DNA of 64,000 bases from Microbacterium pumilum (GCF_039530225.1 NZ_BAAAOH010000001.1:2480001-2544000); one strand, 5' to 3'. Positions 49,289-58,273 are shown, numbered from the stretch's first letter. Made by a program: numbers and translations. Notes: a model not told the origin generated them from the sequence alone.

Positions 49289-50701
49289 ATGATCAGACCC
49301 GACTTGAGCCTTCCCATTCCCGAGCACATCGAGGCCGCGCACTTCATCGGCATCGGCGGTTCGGGCATGTCGGGGCTCGCGCGCATGTTCCTCGAGCGCG
49401 GCATCCGAGTGTCCGGCTCCGACCGCTCCGACAGCCAGGCGCTCCGTGATCTCGCCGCCCTCGGCGCGCGCGTGCACGTGGGCCACGACGCCGCGAACCT
49501 CGGCGACGCCGACACCGTCATCCACACCGGTGCGATCTGGCCCGAGAACCCGGAGTACGCGACCGCGAAAGAACGCGGGATGCCCGTGATCCACCGCTCG
49601 CAGGCGCTCTACTGGCTGATCGGCGGGCGCCGACTCGTCTCGGTCGCCGGCGCTCACGGCAAGACCACCTCGACCGGCATGATCGTGATGGCGCTGCAGA
49701 CGCTCGACGCCGACCCCACGTTCGTCAACGGCGGCGTCATCTCGCAGCTCGGCATCTCGAGCGGAACCGGGTCGGACGACCTCTTCGTCATCGAGGCCGA
49801 TGAGTCCGACGGCACGTTCCTGCTGTACGACACGTCCATCGCCCTCGTCACGAATGTCGACCCCGATCACCTCGACCACTACGGCACAGACGACGCGTTC
49901 CACGACGCGTTCGCCACGTTCGCGAACCGGGCGAGCGAGGCCGTCGTCATCTCAGCCGACGACCGCGGTGCGCGAGTCGTGACCGATCGCCTCACCCACC
50001 GGAACGTGATCACGTTCGGCGAGTCGGATGCCGCGAACGTCCGGGTCACCGACATCCTCACCGACGGCCCCGTCTCGTTCACGGTCACGTACGACGGCGC
50101 ATCGGTCGCCGGCCGCCTGCCCATCCCGGGAGCGCACAACGCGATCAACGCCGCCGGCGCGGTCGCCGTGCTGCTGACGCTCGGCCACGGCCTCGAGCCG
50201 GCGGTGCGGGCCGTGGAACGGTTCGAGGGCACGGTCCGGCGCTTCGAGCTGCACGGTGTAGAGCGGGGGGTCAGCGTCTTCGACGACTACGCGCACCACC
50301 CGACCGAAGTCGCCGCCGCGCTCGAGGCGGCGCGCACCGTCATCGGCGACGGGCGGATCATCGCGATACAGCAGCCGCACACCTACTCGCGGACGCAGGA
50401 GATGTACCGCGAGTTCGCCGAGGTACTCGAGCGCTATGCGGACCACACCGTGATGCTCGACGTGTACGGGGCCCGTGAGGACCCGGTGCCGGGTGTGACG
50501 GGCGAGCTCGTGTCGGGCGCGTTCGCCGATCCGTCGCATGTCCACTTCGTCGCCGATTGGCAGCAGGCGGCCGACTACACCGCGACGGTCGCCCGGGACG
50601 GTGACTACGTCATCACCCTCGGCTGCGGCGACGTGTACCGGATCATTCCTCAGGTGCTCGACTCCCTGGCACGGACCGCTCCGGCGGATCCGGGGGAGTA
50701 G
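49289..50701 (+). CDS. murC: UDP-N-acetylmuramate-L-alanine ligase
   Basis: A 470-residue Mur ligase, the first amino-acid addition of peptidoglycan synthesis. [20 protein letters not shown] (near residues 14-33) is the UDP-binding start; [15 protein letters not shown] near 118 is the ATP loop; [10 protein letters not shown] near 168 and [11 protein letters not shown] near 190 are the family's catalytic-lysine and histidine region; [15 protein letters not shown] near 332 is diagnostic for MurC. It follows the lipoprotein by 66 nt and is 6 nt from ftsQ. Confidence 0.95.
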   Translation: MIRPDLSLPIPEHIEAAHFIGIGGSGMSGLARMFLERGIRVSGSDRSDSQALRDLAALGARVHVGHDAANLGDADTVIHTGAIWPENPEYATAKERGMPVIHRSQALYWLIGGRRLVSVAGAHGKTTSTGMIVMALQTLDADPTFVNGGVISQLGISSGTGSDDLFVIEADESDGTFLLYDTSIALVTNVDPDHLDHYGTDDAFHDAFATFANRASEAVVISADDRGARVVTDRLTHRNVITFGESDAANVRVTDILTDGPVSFTVTYDGASVAGRLPIPGAHNAINAAGAVAVLLTLGHGLEPAVRAVERFEGTVRRFELHGVERGVSVFDDYAHHPTEVAAALEAARTVIGDGRIIAIQQPHTYSRTQEMYREFAEVLERYADHTVMLDVYGAREDPVPGVTGELVSGAFADPSHVHFVADWQQAADYTATVARDGDYVITLGCGDVYRIIPQVLDSLARTAPADPGE

Positions 50702-50707
50702 CCCCGC

Positions 50708-51811
50708 ATGCGTCGGCCATCCCCGTTGCCGCCCACCGGCCGTGCCGCTCCGGCAGCCGACTCGGCGTCGGAGCCGGATGTCGAGACGTCCGCGCGACCG
50801 CTCGGCACGGGCGGCGCGGCGACGGTCGTCGAGGGTGCAGCGGCGCGGGGTGGTGTTGCGACCGGGTCGGTCACCGAGTCGGCGTCGGATGCCGATGAGC
50901 AGCCGTCCACGGGATCAGACTCCGCCGCGGCCGAGGATCGCCCTGCGGCGCCGGTCATCCCGCTCGGCTCGGCGGAACGCCCCGCAGAGCTCGACACGGC
51001 GGCGGGGCAGGGCCCGGCCGTCGAGACGCCCGATGCCGCAGACCCGCGCGTCGGGATCCGCGAAGTGTGGCGTGCGGCGCGAGCCCGCCGGCGGGCGCTG
51101 CGCGCGGAGGTACGCCGCTTCACGGTTCGCCAACGCCGGCGCCGCGCGGTGTGGCTGGGTGTCGCGGCATCGATCGTCGTCCTCGTCCTGCTGACGCTCG
51201 GCGCGGCCTACAGCCCGCTGTTCGCGGTGGAGACGATCACGGTGGAGGGCGCGTCGCAGCTCGACGCGGACGCCGTCGAGCAGGCGCTCGCCGATCAGCT
51301 CGGCACCCCCATGCCGCTCGTCGACGAGAGCGCCGTCAAGGCGGCGCTGGTGACCTTCCCGCTCGTCGAGTCGTACTCGCTCGAGGCCCGGCCACCGCAC
51401 GAACTCGTGGTGCGGATCGTCGAGCGCACACCGGTCGGCTCGATCGAGAGTCTGGCCGGTTACACGCTCGTCGATGCGGCCGGCGTCGCCCTGTCGACCA
51501 CACCGCAGCAGGTCGCAGGCAGCCCCCTGCTGACAGTCGACGGCGGCACCGACTCCAAGGCCTTCGAGGCGGTGGGCCAGGTGATGCGGTCGCTGCCCGC
51601 GGCCATTCGCGCACAGGTGACGGCGGTCGCGGCATCCACCCCCGACGATGTCACGCTCACGCTCGGCGGAACCAATACGCAGGTCGTGTGGGGGAGCGCA
51701 GAGGATTCCGCGCTCAAGGCCGTGGTCCTCCAGTCGACGATGGCCGCGCGTCCACCGGAGTCGGTGAGCGTGTACGACGTGTCATCGCCCCGCGCCGTCG
51801 TCGTCAGCTGA
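50708..51811 (+). CDS. ftsQ: cell division protein FtsQ
   Basis: A 367-residue bitopic membrane protein. The cytosolic N-terminus is long and disordered (about 150 residues rich in Ala, Ser, Asp and Glu), followed by a basic stretch, one transmembrane helix (WLGVAASIVVLVLLTLGAAY, near residue 155-175), a POTRA domain (FAVETITVEGASQLDADAVEQAL, near 178-200) and the FtsQ domain (VVRIVERTPVGSIES). It bridges FtsL/FtsB with the early division ring. The N-terminal extension is longer than in E. coli but common in actinobacteria. Confidence 0.9.
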   Translation: MRRPSPLPPTGRAAPAADSASEPDVETSARPLGTGGAATVVEGAAARGGVATGSVTESASDADEQPSTGSDSAAAEDRPAAPVIPLGSAERPAELDTAAGQGPAVETPDAADPRVGIREVWRAARARRRALRAEVRRFTVRQRRRRAVWLGVAASIVVLVLLTLGAAYSPLFAVETITVEGASQLDADAVEQALADQLGTPMPLVDESAVKAALVTFPLVESYSLEARPPHELVVRIVERTPVGSIESLAGYTLVDAAGVALSTTPQQVAGSPLLTVDGGTDSKAFEAVGQVMRSLPAAIRAQVTAVAASTPDDVTLTLGGTNTQVVWGSAEDSALKAVVLQSTMAARPPESVSVYDVSSPRAVVVS

Positions 51812-51980
51812 ACCCGCTCGCACCAGTTCGACTGCGGGATGTCGCGACACGCCCACGATGCTCCGGCCTGAGCATCCGCGTCCGCTTACTTTCAATTCAG
51901 GAATTGCATACCGGGCAATTCTTTATACCTCTACTAGAGGTTGAAGGTTTTTTCACAGGTTCGGACAGACGGAGGCCGGC
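51812..51980 (+). promoter_or_regulatory. AT-rich leader of ftsZ
   Basis: 169 bp between ftsQ and ftsZ. From about 51887 to 51957 the sequence is clearly AT-rich, in contrast to the rest of the window. It contains a TATACC hexamer (51924-51929), the inverted repeat at 51901-51921 and a CCTCT-ACT-AGAGG hairpin (51928-51940) followed by GGTTTTTT. A dedicated ftsZ promoter is likely here. No -35 at normal spacing could be fixed. Confidence 0.7.
51901..51921. promoter_or_regulatory. inverted repeat in the ftsZ leader, candidate FtsR operator
   Basis: GAATTGC and GCAATTC are perfect 7-bp arms around a 7-nt centre (ATACCGG). It sits just upstream of the TATACC hexamer, where MerR-type activators bind. 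FtsR of this genome is at 19986-20678. The link is inferred. Confidence 0.5.
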
Positions 51981-53126
51981 ATGAGCCAGAACCAGAACTA
52001 CCTCGCCGTGATCAAGGTCGTCGGCGTCGGTGGCGGCGGCGTCAACGCCGTCAATCGCATGATCGACCTCGGACTGCGCGGGGTCGAGTTCATCGCGATC
52101 AACACCGACGCTCAGGCGCTGCTGATGAGCGATGCGGACGTCAAGCTCGACGTCGGCCGCGAGCTCACCCGCGGCCTCGGCGCGGGAGCCGACCCCGAAG
52201 TGGGCCGGCGCGCGGCAGACGACCACGCGGAAGAGATCGAAGAGGCGCTCCGCGGCGCCGACATGGTCTTCGTCACGGCCGGCGAAGGGGGTGGCACCGG
52301 AACCGGTGGAGCGCCCGTCGTCGCCAAGATCGCGAAGTCGATCGGCGCTCTCACCATCGGCGTCGTGACCAAGCCCTTCTCATTCGAGGGACGTCGTCGA
52401 CAGCAGCAGGCTGAGACCGGTGTCGCGAAACTGAAGGAAGAGGTCGACACGCTCATCGTGGTGCCGAACGACCGGCTCCTCGAGATCAGCGATCGCGGCA
52501 TCTCGATGATCGAGGCGTTCGCCACGGCAGACCAGGTGCTCCTCGCCGGTGTGCAGGGCATCACCGACCTCATCACGACCCCTGGTCTCATCAACCTCGA
52601 CTTCGCCGACGTCAAGTCGGTCATGCAGGGAGCCGGATCGGCACTCATGGGCATCGGCTCGGCCCGCGGCGCGGATCGCGCCATCAAGGCCGCCGAGCTC
52701 GCCGTCGAGTCGCCGCTTCTCGAGGCGTCCATCGAGGGTGCGCACGGCGTGCTGCTGTCGATCCAGGGCGGTTCGAACCTCGGAATCTTCGAGATCAACG
52801 ATGCGGCGCAGCTCGTCAAGGAAGCAGCACACCCCGAGGCGAACATCATCTTCGGCACCGTGATCGACGACACGCTCGGCGACGAGGTGCGCGTCACGGT
52901 GATCGCGGCGGGCTTCGACGGCGGCGAGCCGTCTCTGCGACTCGACCCCGTCACGGCATCGCGGGTGATCTCGACTCCGGTCGTGCCATCGACGCCTGCC
53001 GTCGCGGCCGCTGCCGAGGCTGTACGCGAGAACGAGCCGGTGCCGGTCGGCGCCGTCGTGCCCGACGGAAGCTACGACTCGGCATTCGGGGACGATGATC
53101 TCGACATCCCCGACTTCCTGAAGTAG
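51981..53126 (+). CDS. ftsZ: cell division protein FtsZ
   Basis: A 381-residue tubulin-like GTPase. [22 protein letters not shown] starts the domain, the tubulin signature [12 protein letters not shown] lies near residues 102-113, and [18 protein letters not shown] near 209 is the T7 region. The C-terminal peptide [10 protein letters not shown] is the conserved tail that binds SepF and other partners. Ribosome site GGAGG lies 6 nt before the ATG. ftsZ is preceded by the AT-rich leader and followed directly by a palindrome and yggS. Confidence 0.97.
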   Translation: MSQNQNYLAVIKVVGVGGGGVNAVNRMIDLGLRGVEFIAINTDAQALLMSDADVKLDVGRELTRGLGAGADPEVGRRAADDHAEEIEEALRGADMVFVTAGEGGGTGTGGAPVVAKIAKSIGALTIGVVTKPFSFEGRRRQQQAETGVAKLKEEVDTLIVVPNDRLLEISDRGISMIEAFATADQVLLAGVQGITDLITTPGLINLDFADVKSVMQGAGSALMGIGSARGADRAIKAAELAVESPLLEASIEGAHGVLLSIQGGSNLGIFEINDAAQLVKEAAHPEANIIFGTVIDDTLGDEVRVTVIAAGFDGGEPSLRLDPVTASRVISTPVVPSTPAVAAAAEAVRENEPVPVGAVVPDGSYDSAFGDDDLDIPDFLK

Positions 53127-53130
53127 ATCG

Positions 53131-53187
53131 TCGACAGGCTCAGGGACCGCGGTCATCACGCATGCCATCGCTCCCTGAGCCTGTCGA
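53131..53187. repeat. perfect 16-bp inverted repeat spanning the start of yggS
   Basis: The arms TCGACAGGCTCAGGGA (53131-53146) and its exact complement (53172-53187) flank a 25-nt loop. The sequence resembles short extragenic palindromes known from Microbacteriaceae genomes (recalled, not searched). The right arm encodes residues 4-9 of yggS (LPEPVE), so the element overlaps coding sequence. One copy is in the window. Confidence 0.75.
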
Positions 53188-53869
53188 GGTGCTCGCCGCC
53201 CGCCTTGCGGACGTCGATGCCCGGATTGCGGATGCCGCGCGCGCCGCGGCCAGAGACCCCGCCGCGATCACGCGCATCGTCGTGACGAAGTTCCATCCGG
53301 CATCCGTCGTCCAGGCTCTCCATGACCTCGGAGTGCGCGATGTCGGTGAGAACCGCCAGCAGGAGTTCAGCGACAAAGTCACGCTCGTCGGCGACCTGCC
53401 CGGCTTGCGCTGGCACTTCATCGGGCAGGCGCAGTCCAACAAGGCACGGGCGATCCGGGCGGCGGCATCCGTCGTCCATTCGGTCGACCGCGTCCGCATC
53501 GCGGACGCCCTCGACGCCGCGGCGGCCGAGGACGACCCCGTGCTCGACGTACTGCTGCAGGTGAACCTCACCGACGACCCCGCGCGCGGTGGTGTCGCGC
53601 CCGATTCGGTCGAGTCACTCGCCGCGCACACGGCAGGATGCCGCACCCTCCGGGTCCGCGGGGTCATGGCGGTCGCGCCGCTCGATGAGAACCCCGCCGC
53701 GGCCTTCGAGCGGCTGAGCACGTACGCAGACCGGGTCCGGGCGGTCGTCCCGCACGCGGATTGGATCTCCGCCGGTATGACGGCGGACTTCGTCGAAGCG
53801 ATCGCGGCAGGCGCGACACACCTGCGGATCGGCTCGGCAATCACGGGACCGCGCCCCCTGCGCGGTTAA
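53162..53869 (+). CDS. yggS: pyridoxal-phosphate-binding YggS/YlmE family protein
   Basis: A 235-residue TIM-barrel PLP protein homologous to YggS/PLPBP, involved in vitamin B6 and amino-acid homeostasis. The PLP lysine is in VVTKFHP (residues about 41-47), [11 protein letters not shown] follows near residue 62, [13 protein letters not shown] near 85, and [23 protein letters not shown] is the C-terminal phosphate-binding end. Family members start about residue 9 here ([12 protein letters not shown]), and the first ten residues derive from the right arm of the inverted repeat, so a GTG start at 53189 is a real alternative. The gene yfiH/pgeF, usual between ftsZ and yggS, is absent. Confidence 0.88.
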   Translation: MPSLPEPVEVLAARLADVDARIADAARAAARDPAAITRIVVTKFHPASVVQALHDLGVRDVGENRQQEFSDKVTLVGDLPGLRWHFIGQAQSNKARAIRAAASVVHSVDRVRIADALDAAAAEDDPVLDVLLQVNLTDDPARGGVAPDSVESLAAHTAGCRTLRVRGVMAVAPLDENPAAAFERLSTYADRVRAVVPHADWISAGMTADFVEAIAAGATHLRIGSAITGPRPLRG

Positions 53870-53872
53870 CCT
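53867..53872 (+). promoter_or_regulatory. -10 hexamer TAACCT overlapping the yggS stop
   Basis: TAA (53867-53869) is the yggS stop and begins TAACCT. The hexamer ends 8 nt before ATG 53881 and 29 nt before the preferred sepF start at 53902. Confidence 0.5.
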
Positions 53873-53901
53873 CGGAACAGATGAGCACAACGGAGGATGC
53901 G

Positions 53902-54363
53902 ATGTCGAACCCGCTCAAGAAGACCATGGTGTACCTGGGCCTCGCCGACGAGGAAGAGGTCTACGAAGAGCCCGCGCCGCAGCCGCGCGGTCGCAAGACC
54001 GAGACCGCCGTCGAGAAGACCGCGACGGTGACCCCGCTGCACCGGCCCACCGTGGTCCGTCAGCCCGCACCGTCCGCGATCAGTGAGATCCTGACCGTGC
54101 ACCCGAAGCAGTACCGCGACGCGCAGGTGATCGCCGAGAACTTCCGTGACGGCATCCCCGTCATCATCAACCTCTCGCAGATGAGCGACGCCGACGCGCG
54201 CCGCCTCATCGACTTCGCGAGCGGACTGTCACTGGGCCTCTACGGACGCATCGAGCGGGTCACCAGCAAGGTCTTCCTGCTGTCGCCCGAGAACGTCGCG
54301 GTGTCGGGTGAGGGAGCGGTTGCACAGGCGGATGCGGACGCGGTGCCCTTCACTCAGCCGTAA
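53902..54363 (+). CDS. sepF: cell division protein SepF
   Basis: A 153-residue FtsZ membrane anchor. It opens [18 protein letters not shown] (amphipathic, lipid-binding helix expected at the start), has a variable acidic/Pro linker, and the SepF domain begins about residue 60 with [22 protein letters not shown] and continues to [25 protein letters not shown]. It binds the FtsZ C-terminal peptide. GGAGG at 53892-53896 is 5 nt before ATG 53902, which was preferred to the ATG at 53881. It follows yggS by 32 nt; its stop TAA begins the -10 of yggT. Confidence 0.92.
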   Translation: MSNPLKKTMVYLGLADEEEVYEEPAPQPRGRKTETAVEKTATVTPLHRPTVVRQPAPSAISEILTVHPKQYRDAQVIAENFRDGIPVIINLSQMSDADARRLIDFASGLSLGLYGRIERVTSKVFLLSPENVAVSGEGAVAQADADAVPFTQP

Positions 54364-54366
54364 TCT
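54361..54366 (+). promoter_or_regulatory. -10 hexamer TAATCT, leaderless yggT start, overlapping the sepF stop
   Basis: TAA (54361-54363) is the sepF stop and begins TAATCT, which ends 6 nt before GTG 54373. Confidence 0.6.
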
Positions 54367-54372
54367 GTCTAT

Positions 54373-54672
54373 GTGGCAGTCGTTCAACTCATCGCATCCA
54401 TCGTCAACATCGCACTGCTGCTTTTCGTGTTCGTGCTGTTCGCCCGGCTGATCCTGGACTGGATCCCGTTCTTCAACCGGGAATGGCGTCCCAAAGGCGC
54501 GGGCCTCGTGGCAGCCGAGGCCGTGTACACCGTGACCGATCCACCCATCAAGCTGTTCCGGCGTCTCATCCCGCCGCTGCGGGTGGGCGCTGTCGCGATC
54601 GATTTCGGATTCGCGCTGACCATGCTGCTGTGTTTCATCCTGCTCGCGGTCACGCGCACGCTCGCGGGCTGA
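54373..54672 (+). CDS. yggT: YggT-family membrane protein
   Basis: A 99-residue two-helix integral membrane protein. First helix IASIVNIALLLFVFVLFARLI, followed by LDWIPFFNREWRPKG; the second helix is near the C-terminus (IDFGFALTMLLCFILLAV). The loop PIKLFRRLIPPLRVG is the family's conserved P-x-x-x-x-R-x-x-P-P. It is close to sepF and divIVA in most actinobacteria; the mycobacterial homologue is Rv2146c. Its function is not settled, but homologues affect division and osmotic behaviour. Confidence 0.9.
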   Translation: MAVVQLIASIVNIALLLFVFVLFARLILDWIPFFNREWRPKGAGLVAAEAVYTVTDPPIKLFRRLIPPLRVGAVAIDFGFALTMLLCFILLAVTRTLAG

Positions 54673-54727
54673 GAATCCTCCCGCGACTCGGTGATTGCCC
54701 TTCCACACTCGCCGGATCGCCCGACTA

Positions 54728-54733
54728 TGCTTG
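54728..54733 (+). promoter_or_regulatory. possible -10 hexamer TATGCT of divIVA
   Basis: TATGCT lies in the 138-nt gap after yggT, about 78 nt before the ATG at 54811. A GATACG hexamer closer to the start (near 54738) is a competitor. Confidence 0.4.
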
Positions 54734-54810
54734 CCTGATACGACCAGCCGGAGATGGCGCGGTCGCCCCGGAATCGGCCAGCGACCTGAGCGCTCGAAAG
54801 AGGAACCACC

Positions 54811-55398
54811 ATGGCATTGACCCCCGATGACGTCGTCACCAAGCAGTTCCAGCACGTTCGCTTCAAGGAGGGTTTCGACCCGGATGAGGTCGATGACTTC
54901 CTCGACGAGATCGTCGTGGAGTGGCGCAAGGCGATTGCTGAGAACGACGAGCTGAAAGCGAAGCTCGCAACGTACGAGTCCGGTGCGACACCCGAAGCAC
55001 CTGAGGCTGAGCCCGTCGCAGCTGCTGCCCCGGCCCCGGCTGCGGCGCCCGAGACATCCGCATTGGCTGCTCCCGCCGCGAGCGCCGGCATCATCGAGCT
55101 GGCCCAGCGCCTTCACGACGAGCACGTCGCCGAGGGTCTCGCGCAGCGCGACAAGCTCGTCGCCGATGCGAAGGCCCAGGCCGCCCAGATCGTCGGCGAC
55201 GCCGAGGCCCGCGGTCGCGAGGAGCTCGCGAAGCTCGAGCGCGAGCGCACCGGGCTCGAGGGCCGCATCTCCGAACTGCGTCAGTTCGAACGCGACTACC
55301 GCGCCCAGCTGCGCAGCTACATGGAGGGCAAGCTTCGCGACCTCGAGACCATGACGACCACCTCGGGATCGACGCCGGTCTCAGCCATCGGCCTCTAG
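54811..55398 (+). CDS. divIVA: DivIVA/Wag31 polar growth and division protein
   Basis: A 195-residue coiled-coil scaffold. MALTPDDVVTKQFQHVRFKEGFDPDEVDDFLDEI is the N-terminal lipid-binding DivIVA domain with the F-x-x-x-x-x-R-x-x-G-Y/F-D core. An Ala/Pro/Glu linker (about residues 55-95) precedes a long C-terminal coiled coil (LAQRLHDEHVAEGLAQRDKL onwards). Wag31 recruits the cell-wall machinery to the poles and is a kinase substrate in mycobacteria. GAAAGAGGAACCACC is the ribosome site before the ATG. Confidence 0.93.
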   Translation: MALTPDDVVTKQFQHVRFKEGFDPDEVDDFLDEIVVEWRKAIAENDELKAKLATYESGATPEAPEAEPVAAAAPAPAAAPETSALAAPAASAGIIELAQRLHDEHVAEGLAQRDKLVADAKAQAAQIVGDAEARGREELAKLERERTGLEGRISELRQFERDYRAQLRSYMEGKLRDLETMTTTSGSTPVSAIGL

Positions 55399-55406
55399 GC
55401 CGGCCT

Positions 55407-56060
55407 TTGACAGGCCGCCCGCCACTTCGTCCATCGGCGGCCGGCGCCATCATCGCGGTTCTCGCGCTGGTGGTGCTGGCCGCTGATCAGTTCACGAAGT
55501 ACCTCGCCCTCGCGAACCTGCCGCCCGAACAGCCGGTTCACGTGATCGGCGACTTCCTGATCTTCTACCTCATCCGCAATCCCGGAGCGGCGTTCTCGCT
55601 CGGCGAGGGCGTCACGTGGGTCTTCACGATCGCGCTCACGGCGGTTGCCGTGATCATCGTGTGGCTTGCCGCAACACGTGTCCGGTCGCGACTGTGGGCG
55701 GTGGCGCTGGGCCTGCTGCTCGGCGGCGTGCTGGGAAACCTGACGGATCGCGCGCTGCGCGAACCCGGGTTCCCCGTCGGTCACGTGATCGACTTCATCA
55801 ACACGCCATGGATGATGCCGGCGATCTACAACGTCGCCGACATGTTCATCGTCACCATGATGATCGGCGTCGCGATCCTCGTGCTGTTCGGCCTTCGCCT
55901 GGACGGTCGGCGAGACCACCGGGCGAACGCCGAGGCGGGGGACGGCGACACGCCCCCGGCGGACGGCTCCGAGACCGCCGAGACCGCTGACCCCGCCGAG
56001 ACGGCGTCGAGCTCTGCGACGGCAGCGGAGGATCCGCCGGGCACGACGGCGAAGGACTGA
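55407..56060 (+). CDS. lspA: lipoprotein signal peptidase II
   Basis: A 217-residue aspartic protease of the membrane that cuts prolipoproteins before the lipidated cysteine. Four helices are visible. Landmarks: [11 protein letters not shown] near residue 24, [14 protein letters not shown] near 55, GNLTDR with catalytic aspartate near 110, and NVADMFIV with the second near 142. The last 55 residues are an unusual acidic Ala/Thr/Glu tail after the family ends. The only available start is TTG 55407, 8 nt after the divIVA stop; a TAGGCC hexamer that contains that stop is a weak -10. Confidence 0.92.
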   Translation: MTGRPPLRPSAAGAIIAVLALVVLAADQFTKYLALANLPPEQPVHVIGDFLIFYLIRNPGAAFSLGEGVTWVFTIALTAVAVIIVWLAATRVRSRLWAVALGLLLGGVLGNLTDRALREPGFPVGHVIDFINTPWMMPAIYNVADMFIVTMMIGVAILVLFGLRLDGRRDHRANAEAGDGDTPPADGSETAETADPAETASSSATAAEDPPGTTAKD

Positions 56061-56061
56061 C

Positions 56062-56982
56062 GTGGAGTCGCGCAGCCTTCCCGTTCCGGACGGTCTCGAC
56101 GGCACCCGTGTGGACGCCGCGCTGGCCAAGATGCTCGGCTTCTCGCGGACGTTCGCGGCCGACGTCGCCGAGGCCGGCGGGGTGAGCATGGACGGCCGCG
56201 TGCTCTCGAAGTCGGACAAGCTCCATGCCGGTGCGTGGCTCGACGTCTCGTGGGCACCCAAAGAGGAGCCTCGCGTGATCCCGGTCGAGGTGCCCGATCT
56301 CGCGATCGTCTACGACGATGACGACATCGTGGTGGTCGACAAGCCCGCGGGTGTCGCCGCGCACCCGTCCGTCGGATGGGAGGGGCCCACCGTGCTGGGC
56401 GCCCTGGCCGCCGGCGGCTACCGCATCGCCACGACCGGCGCGGCCGAGCGGCAGGGCGTGGTCCACCGGCTGGACGTCGGCACGTCGGGGCTGATGGTGG
56501 TCGCGAAGACCGAGCGCGCCTACACCGTCCTCAAGCGGGCTTTCAAGGAGCGCGAGGTCGAGAAGATCTACCACGCCGTGGTGCAGGGGCATCCCGACCC
56601 GCTTGCCGGAACGATCGACGCGCCGATCGGCCGGCACCCCACGCATTCGTGGAAGTTCGCCGTGACGCCCGAGGGCAAGGATTCCGTTACGCACTACGAG
56701 ACGCTCGAGGCGTTCCACGGCGCCTCGCTGCTCGAGATCCACCTCGAGACCGGGCGCACGCACCAGATACGCGTGCACATGGCGGCGCACCGGCATCCCT
56801 GCGTCGGCGACCCGCTCTACGGCGCCGACCCGACCCTTGCGGCGCGTCTCGGGCTCACCCGCCAGTGGCTCCATGCGCACCAGCTGTCTTTCGCGCATCC
56901 GAGCACGAGGGACTGGGTGACCTTCACGTCCGAGTATCCCTCTGACCTGGCGCACGCACTCGAGGTGCTGCGCGCCGAGTAG
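56062..56982 (+). CDS. rluD: 23S rRNA pseudouridine synthase RluD-type
   Basis: A 306-residue pseudouridine synthase of the RluA family. An N-terminal S4 RNA-binding domain ([18 protein letters not shown] to [16 protein letters not shown], residues about 8-65) is followed by the catalytic domain: [13 protein letters not shown], the catalytic-aspartate motif [12 protein letters not shown] near residue 136-147, and [21 protein letters not shown] near 234. It sits one base after the lspA stop (GTG 56062) and the pair is a usual operon. RluD modifies helix 69 of 23S rRNA; the exact site is inferred from subfamily resemblance. Confidence 0.92.
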   Translation: MESRSLPVPDGLDGTRVDAALAKMLGFSRTFAADVAEAGGVSMDGRVLSKSDKLHAGAWLDVSWAPKEEPRVIPVEVPDLAIVYDDDDIVVVDKPAGVAAHPSVGWEGPTVLGALAAGGYRIATTGAAERQGVVHRLDVGTSGLMVVAKTERAYTVLKRAFKEREVEKIYHAVVQGHPDPLAGTIDAPIGRHPTHSWKFAVTPEGKDSVTHYETLEAFHGASLLEIHLETGRTHQIRVHMAAHRHPCVGDPLYGADPTLAARLGLTRQWLHAHQLSFAHPSTRDWVTFTSEYPSDLAHALEVLRAE

Positions 56983-57014
56983 CCGGTGTCGGATGCCGGT
57001 GGGACAGTGGTCGA

Positions 57015-57584
57015 ATGACGATCGAGGTGCGTCCGGCATCCGTGTTCGAAGATGTCAAGAAGATGGTCGGGCCCAAGAAGCCCGACTCGAATGTGTGCTG
57101 GTGCCTCAGCTACCGCATCCCGTCGAAAGAGAACCTCGCCCTCGCAGGGCAGGCGCGGGGCCGTAAAGTCGCCGCGCTGATGAAGCAGGGTCCACCGGGT
57201 GTGCTGGCGTATGACGGCGACGAGGTGGTCGGGTGGGCCGCGGTCCACCCTCGCGCCGACACGGCATTCGCGACCAACCGCAGGATTCCGCACGTGGATG
57301 ATGTCGACGTGTGGTCGGTGTGGTGCATCCGTGTCCGTCCGGGGCATCGTGGCGAAGGCATCTCGCATGCGCTTCTCCGAGGCGCGGTGGATTTCGCCCG
57401 CAACAGCGGTGCGCCGGCGATCGAGGGGTACCCGGTCGACAACAAGGGCGAGAGGGTCGATCTCACGATGGCGTACGTCGGCACACGCAGGCTTTTTCAG
57501 AAGGCCGGGTTCCGCAAGGCGGCTGACACCGACTCGGTCCTGAACGGCTTTCCGCGCGTGCTCATGCGGCTCGATCTCGGCTGA
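57015..57584 (+). CDS. GNAT-family N-acetyltransferase
   Basis: A 189-residue GNAT. The acetyl-CoA motif is IRVRPGHRGEGISHALL near residue 109; IEGYPVDNKGE follows near 140. It shares with the GNAT at 2781-3395 a two-cysteine CWC cluster near residue 28-30, the GYP segment and a GF...K C-terminus, so it is probably a paralogue. The ATG at 57015 is preceded by ACAGTGG at a leaderless-like distance, but this is a poor -10 match. It is cotranscribable with rluD (32 nt). Substrate unknown. Confidence 0.8.
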   Translation: MTIEVRPASVFEDVKKMVGPKKPDSNVCWCLSYRIPSKENLALAGQARGRKVAALMKQGPPGVLAYDGDEVVGWAAVHPRADTAFATNRRIPHVDDVDVWSVWCIRVRPGHRGEGISHALLRGAVDFARNSGAPAIEGYPVDNKGERVDLTMAYVGTRRLFQKAGFRKAADTDSVLNGFPRVLMRLDLG

Positions 57585-57602
57585 ACCGTCGGAGTGGTCG
57601 CC

Positions 57603-58076
57603 TCAGCGGCCACCCTCGAAGTGAGCTGGGTCGTCCTCCGCCATCGCGAGCGCGATGCGGCGAACGTGATCCGCGTCGAGGTCCCCGAGCTCTTCGAGCT
57701 TGCGGAAGCCGACCTCGGTCAGTTCGCCGTCGGCGGGGTGCGGCTCACCGGATACCCACGAGCAGCGGAAGACCAGATCGAGGTAGTCCACCTGGTCTCC
57801 ATTGGCGTAGGTCACGCGCGGCACAGTCTGTACGAGCGCCAGGCGCTCGGCGCGCACCACGATGCCGGCCTCCTCCAGGCACTCCCGCACCGCGGCGTCC
57901 GCCGGCTCCTCCTGCGGATCCACGATGCCCGAGACGCACTGCACCCGCCCGTTGTCGGCGCGACGCCCGACCAGCACCTTCTCGCCGCGGAAGACGACCG
58001 CGGTCACGCCCACGAGCGACAGCGGATCCTGCCCGATGCGCCGGCGCAGATCGAGGACGAAGTCAGGGGTCGGCAT
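57603..58076 (-). CDS. NUDIX hydrolase
   Basis: A 157-residue NUDIX protein. The Nudix box (G-x5-E-x7-R-E-x-x-E-E-x-G) is GIVDPQEEPADAAVRECLEEAG near residues 49-70; an early VTAVVFRGEKVLVGRRA strand and late WVSGEPHPADGE segment complete the fold. Family members hydrolyse nucleoside diphosphates linked to other groups; the substrate is not predicted. ATG 58076 is 6 nt after TAATGT (leaderless); the gene is convergent with the GNAT (18 nt between stops) and divergent from dnaE. Confidence 0.85.
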   Translation of the reverse strand: MPTPDFVLDLRRRIGQDPLSLVGVTAVVFRGEKVLVGRRADNGRVQCVSGIVDPQEEPADAAVRECLEEAGIVVRAERLALVQTVPRVTYANGDQVDYLDLVFRCSWVSGEPHPADGELTEVGFRKLEELGDLDADHVRRIALAMAEDDPAHFEGGR

Positions 58077-58082
58077 CCCGCC

Positions 58083-58088
58083 ACATTA
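58083..58088 (-). promoter_or_regulatory. -10 hexamer TAATGT, leaderless start of the NUDIX gene
   Basis: TAATGT ends 6 nt before the ATG at 58076. Confidence 0.5.
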
Positions 58089-58261
58089 GCGGGGCTCACA
58101 GACGCAGCCGACCCCGTCCCACGTCTCGCGGCAACGCGACGGACGAGCGCGGAGCGCGCAACCATCCACGAATCTCTCACCCTGAACTCGAACGTTAAGC
58201 GACATCCACGACACACGAACAGGACCCCCGCGCGCCCGGCAGGAGCGTCGCATCTCGTACG

Positions 58262-58267
58262 TAGACT
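58262..58267 (+). promoter_or_regulatory. -10 hexamer TAGACT, leaderless start of dnaE
   Basis: TAGACT ends 6 nt before the GTG at 58274. The preceding 170 bp of non-coding sequence shows no other feature. Confidence 0.6.
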
Positions 58268-58273
58268 CGTCGC

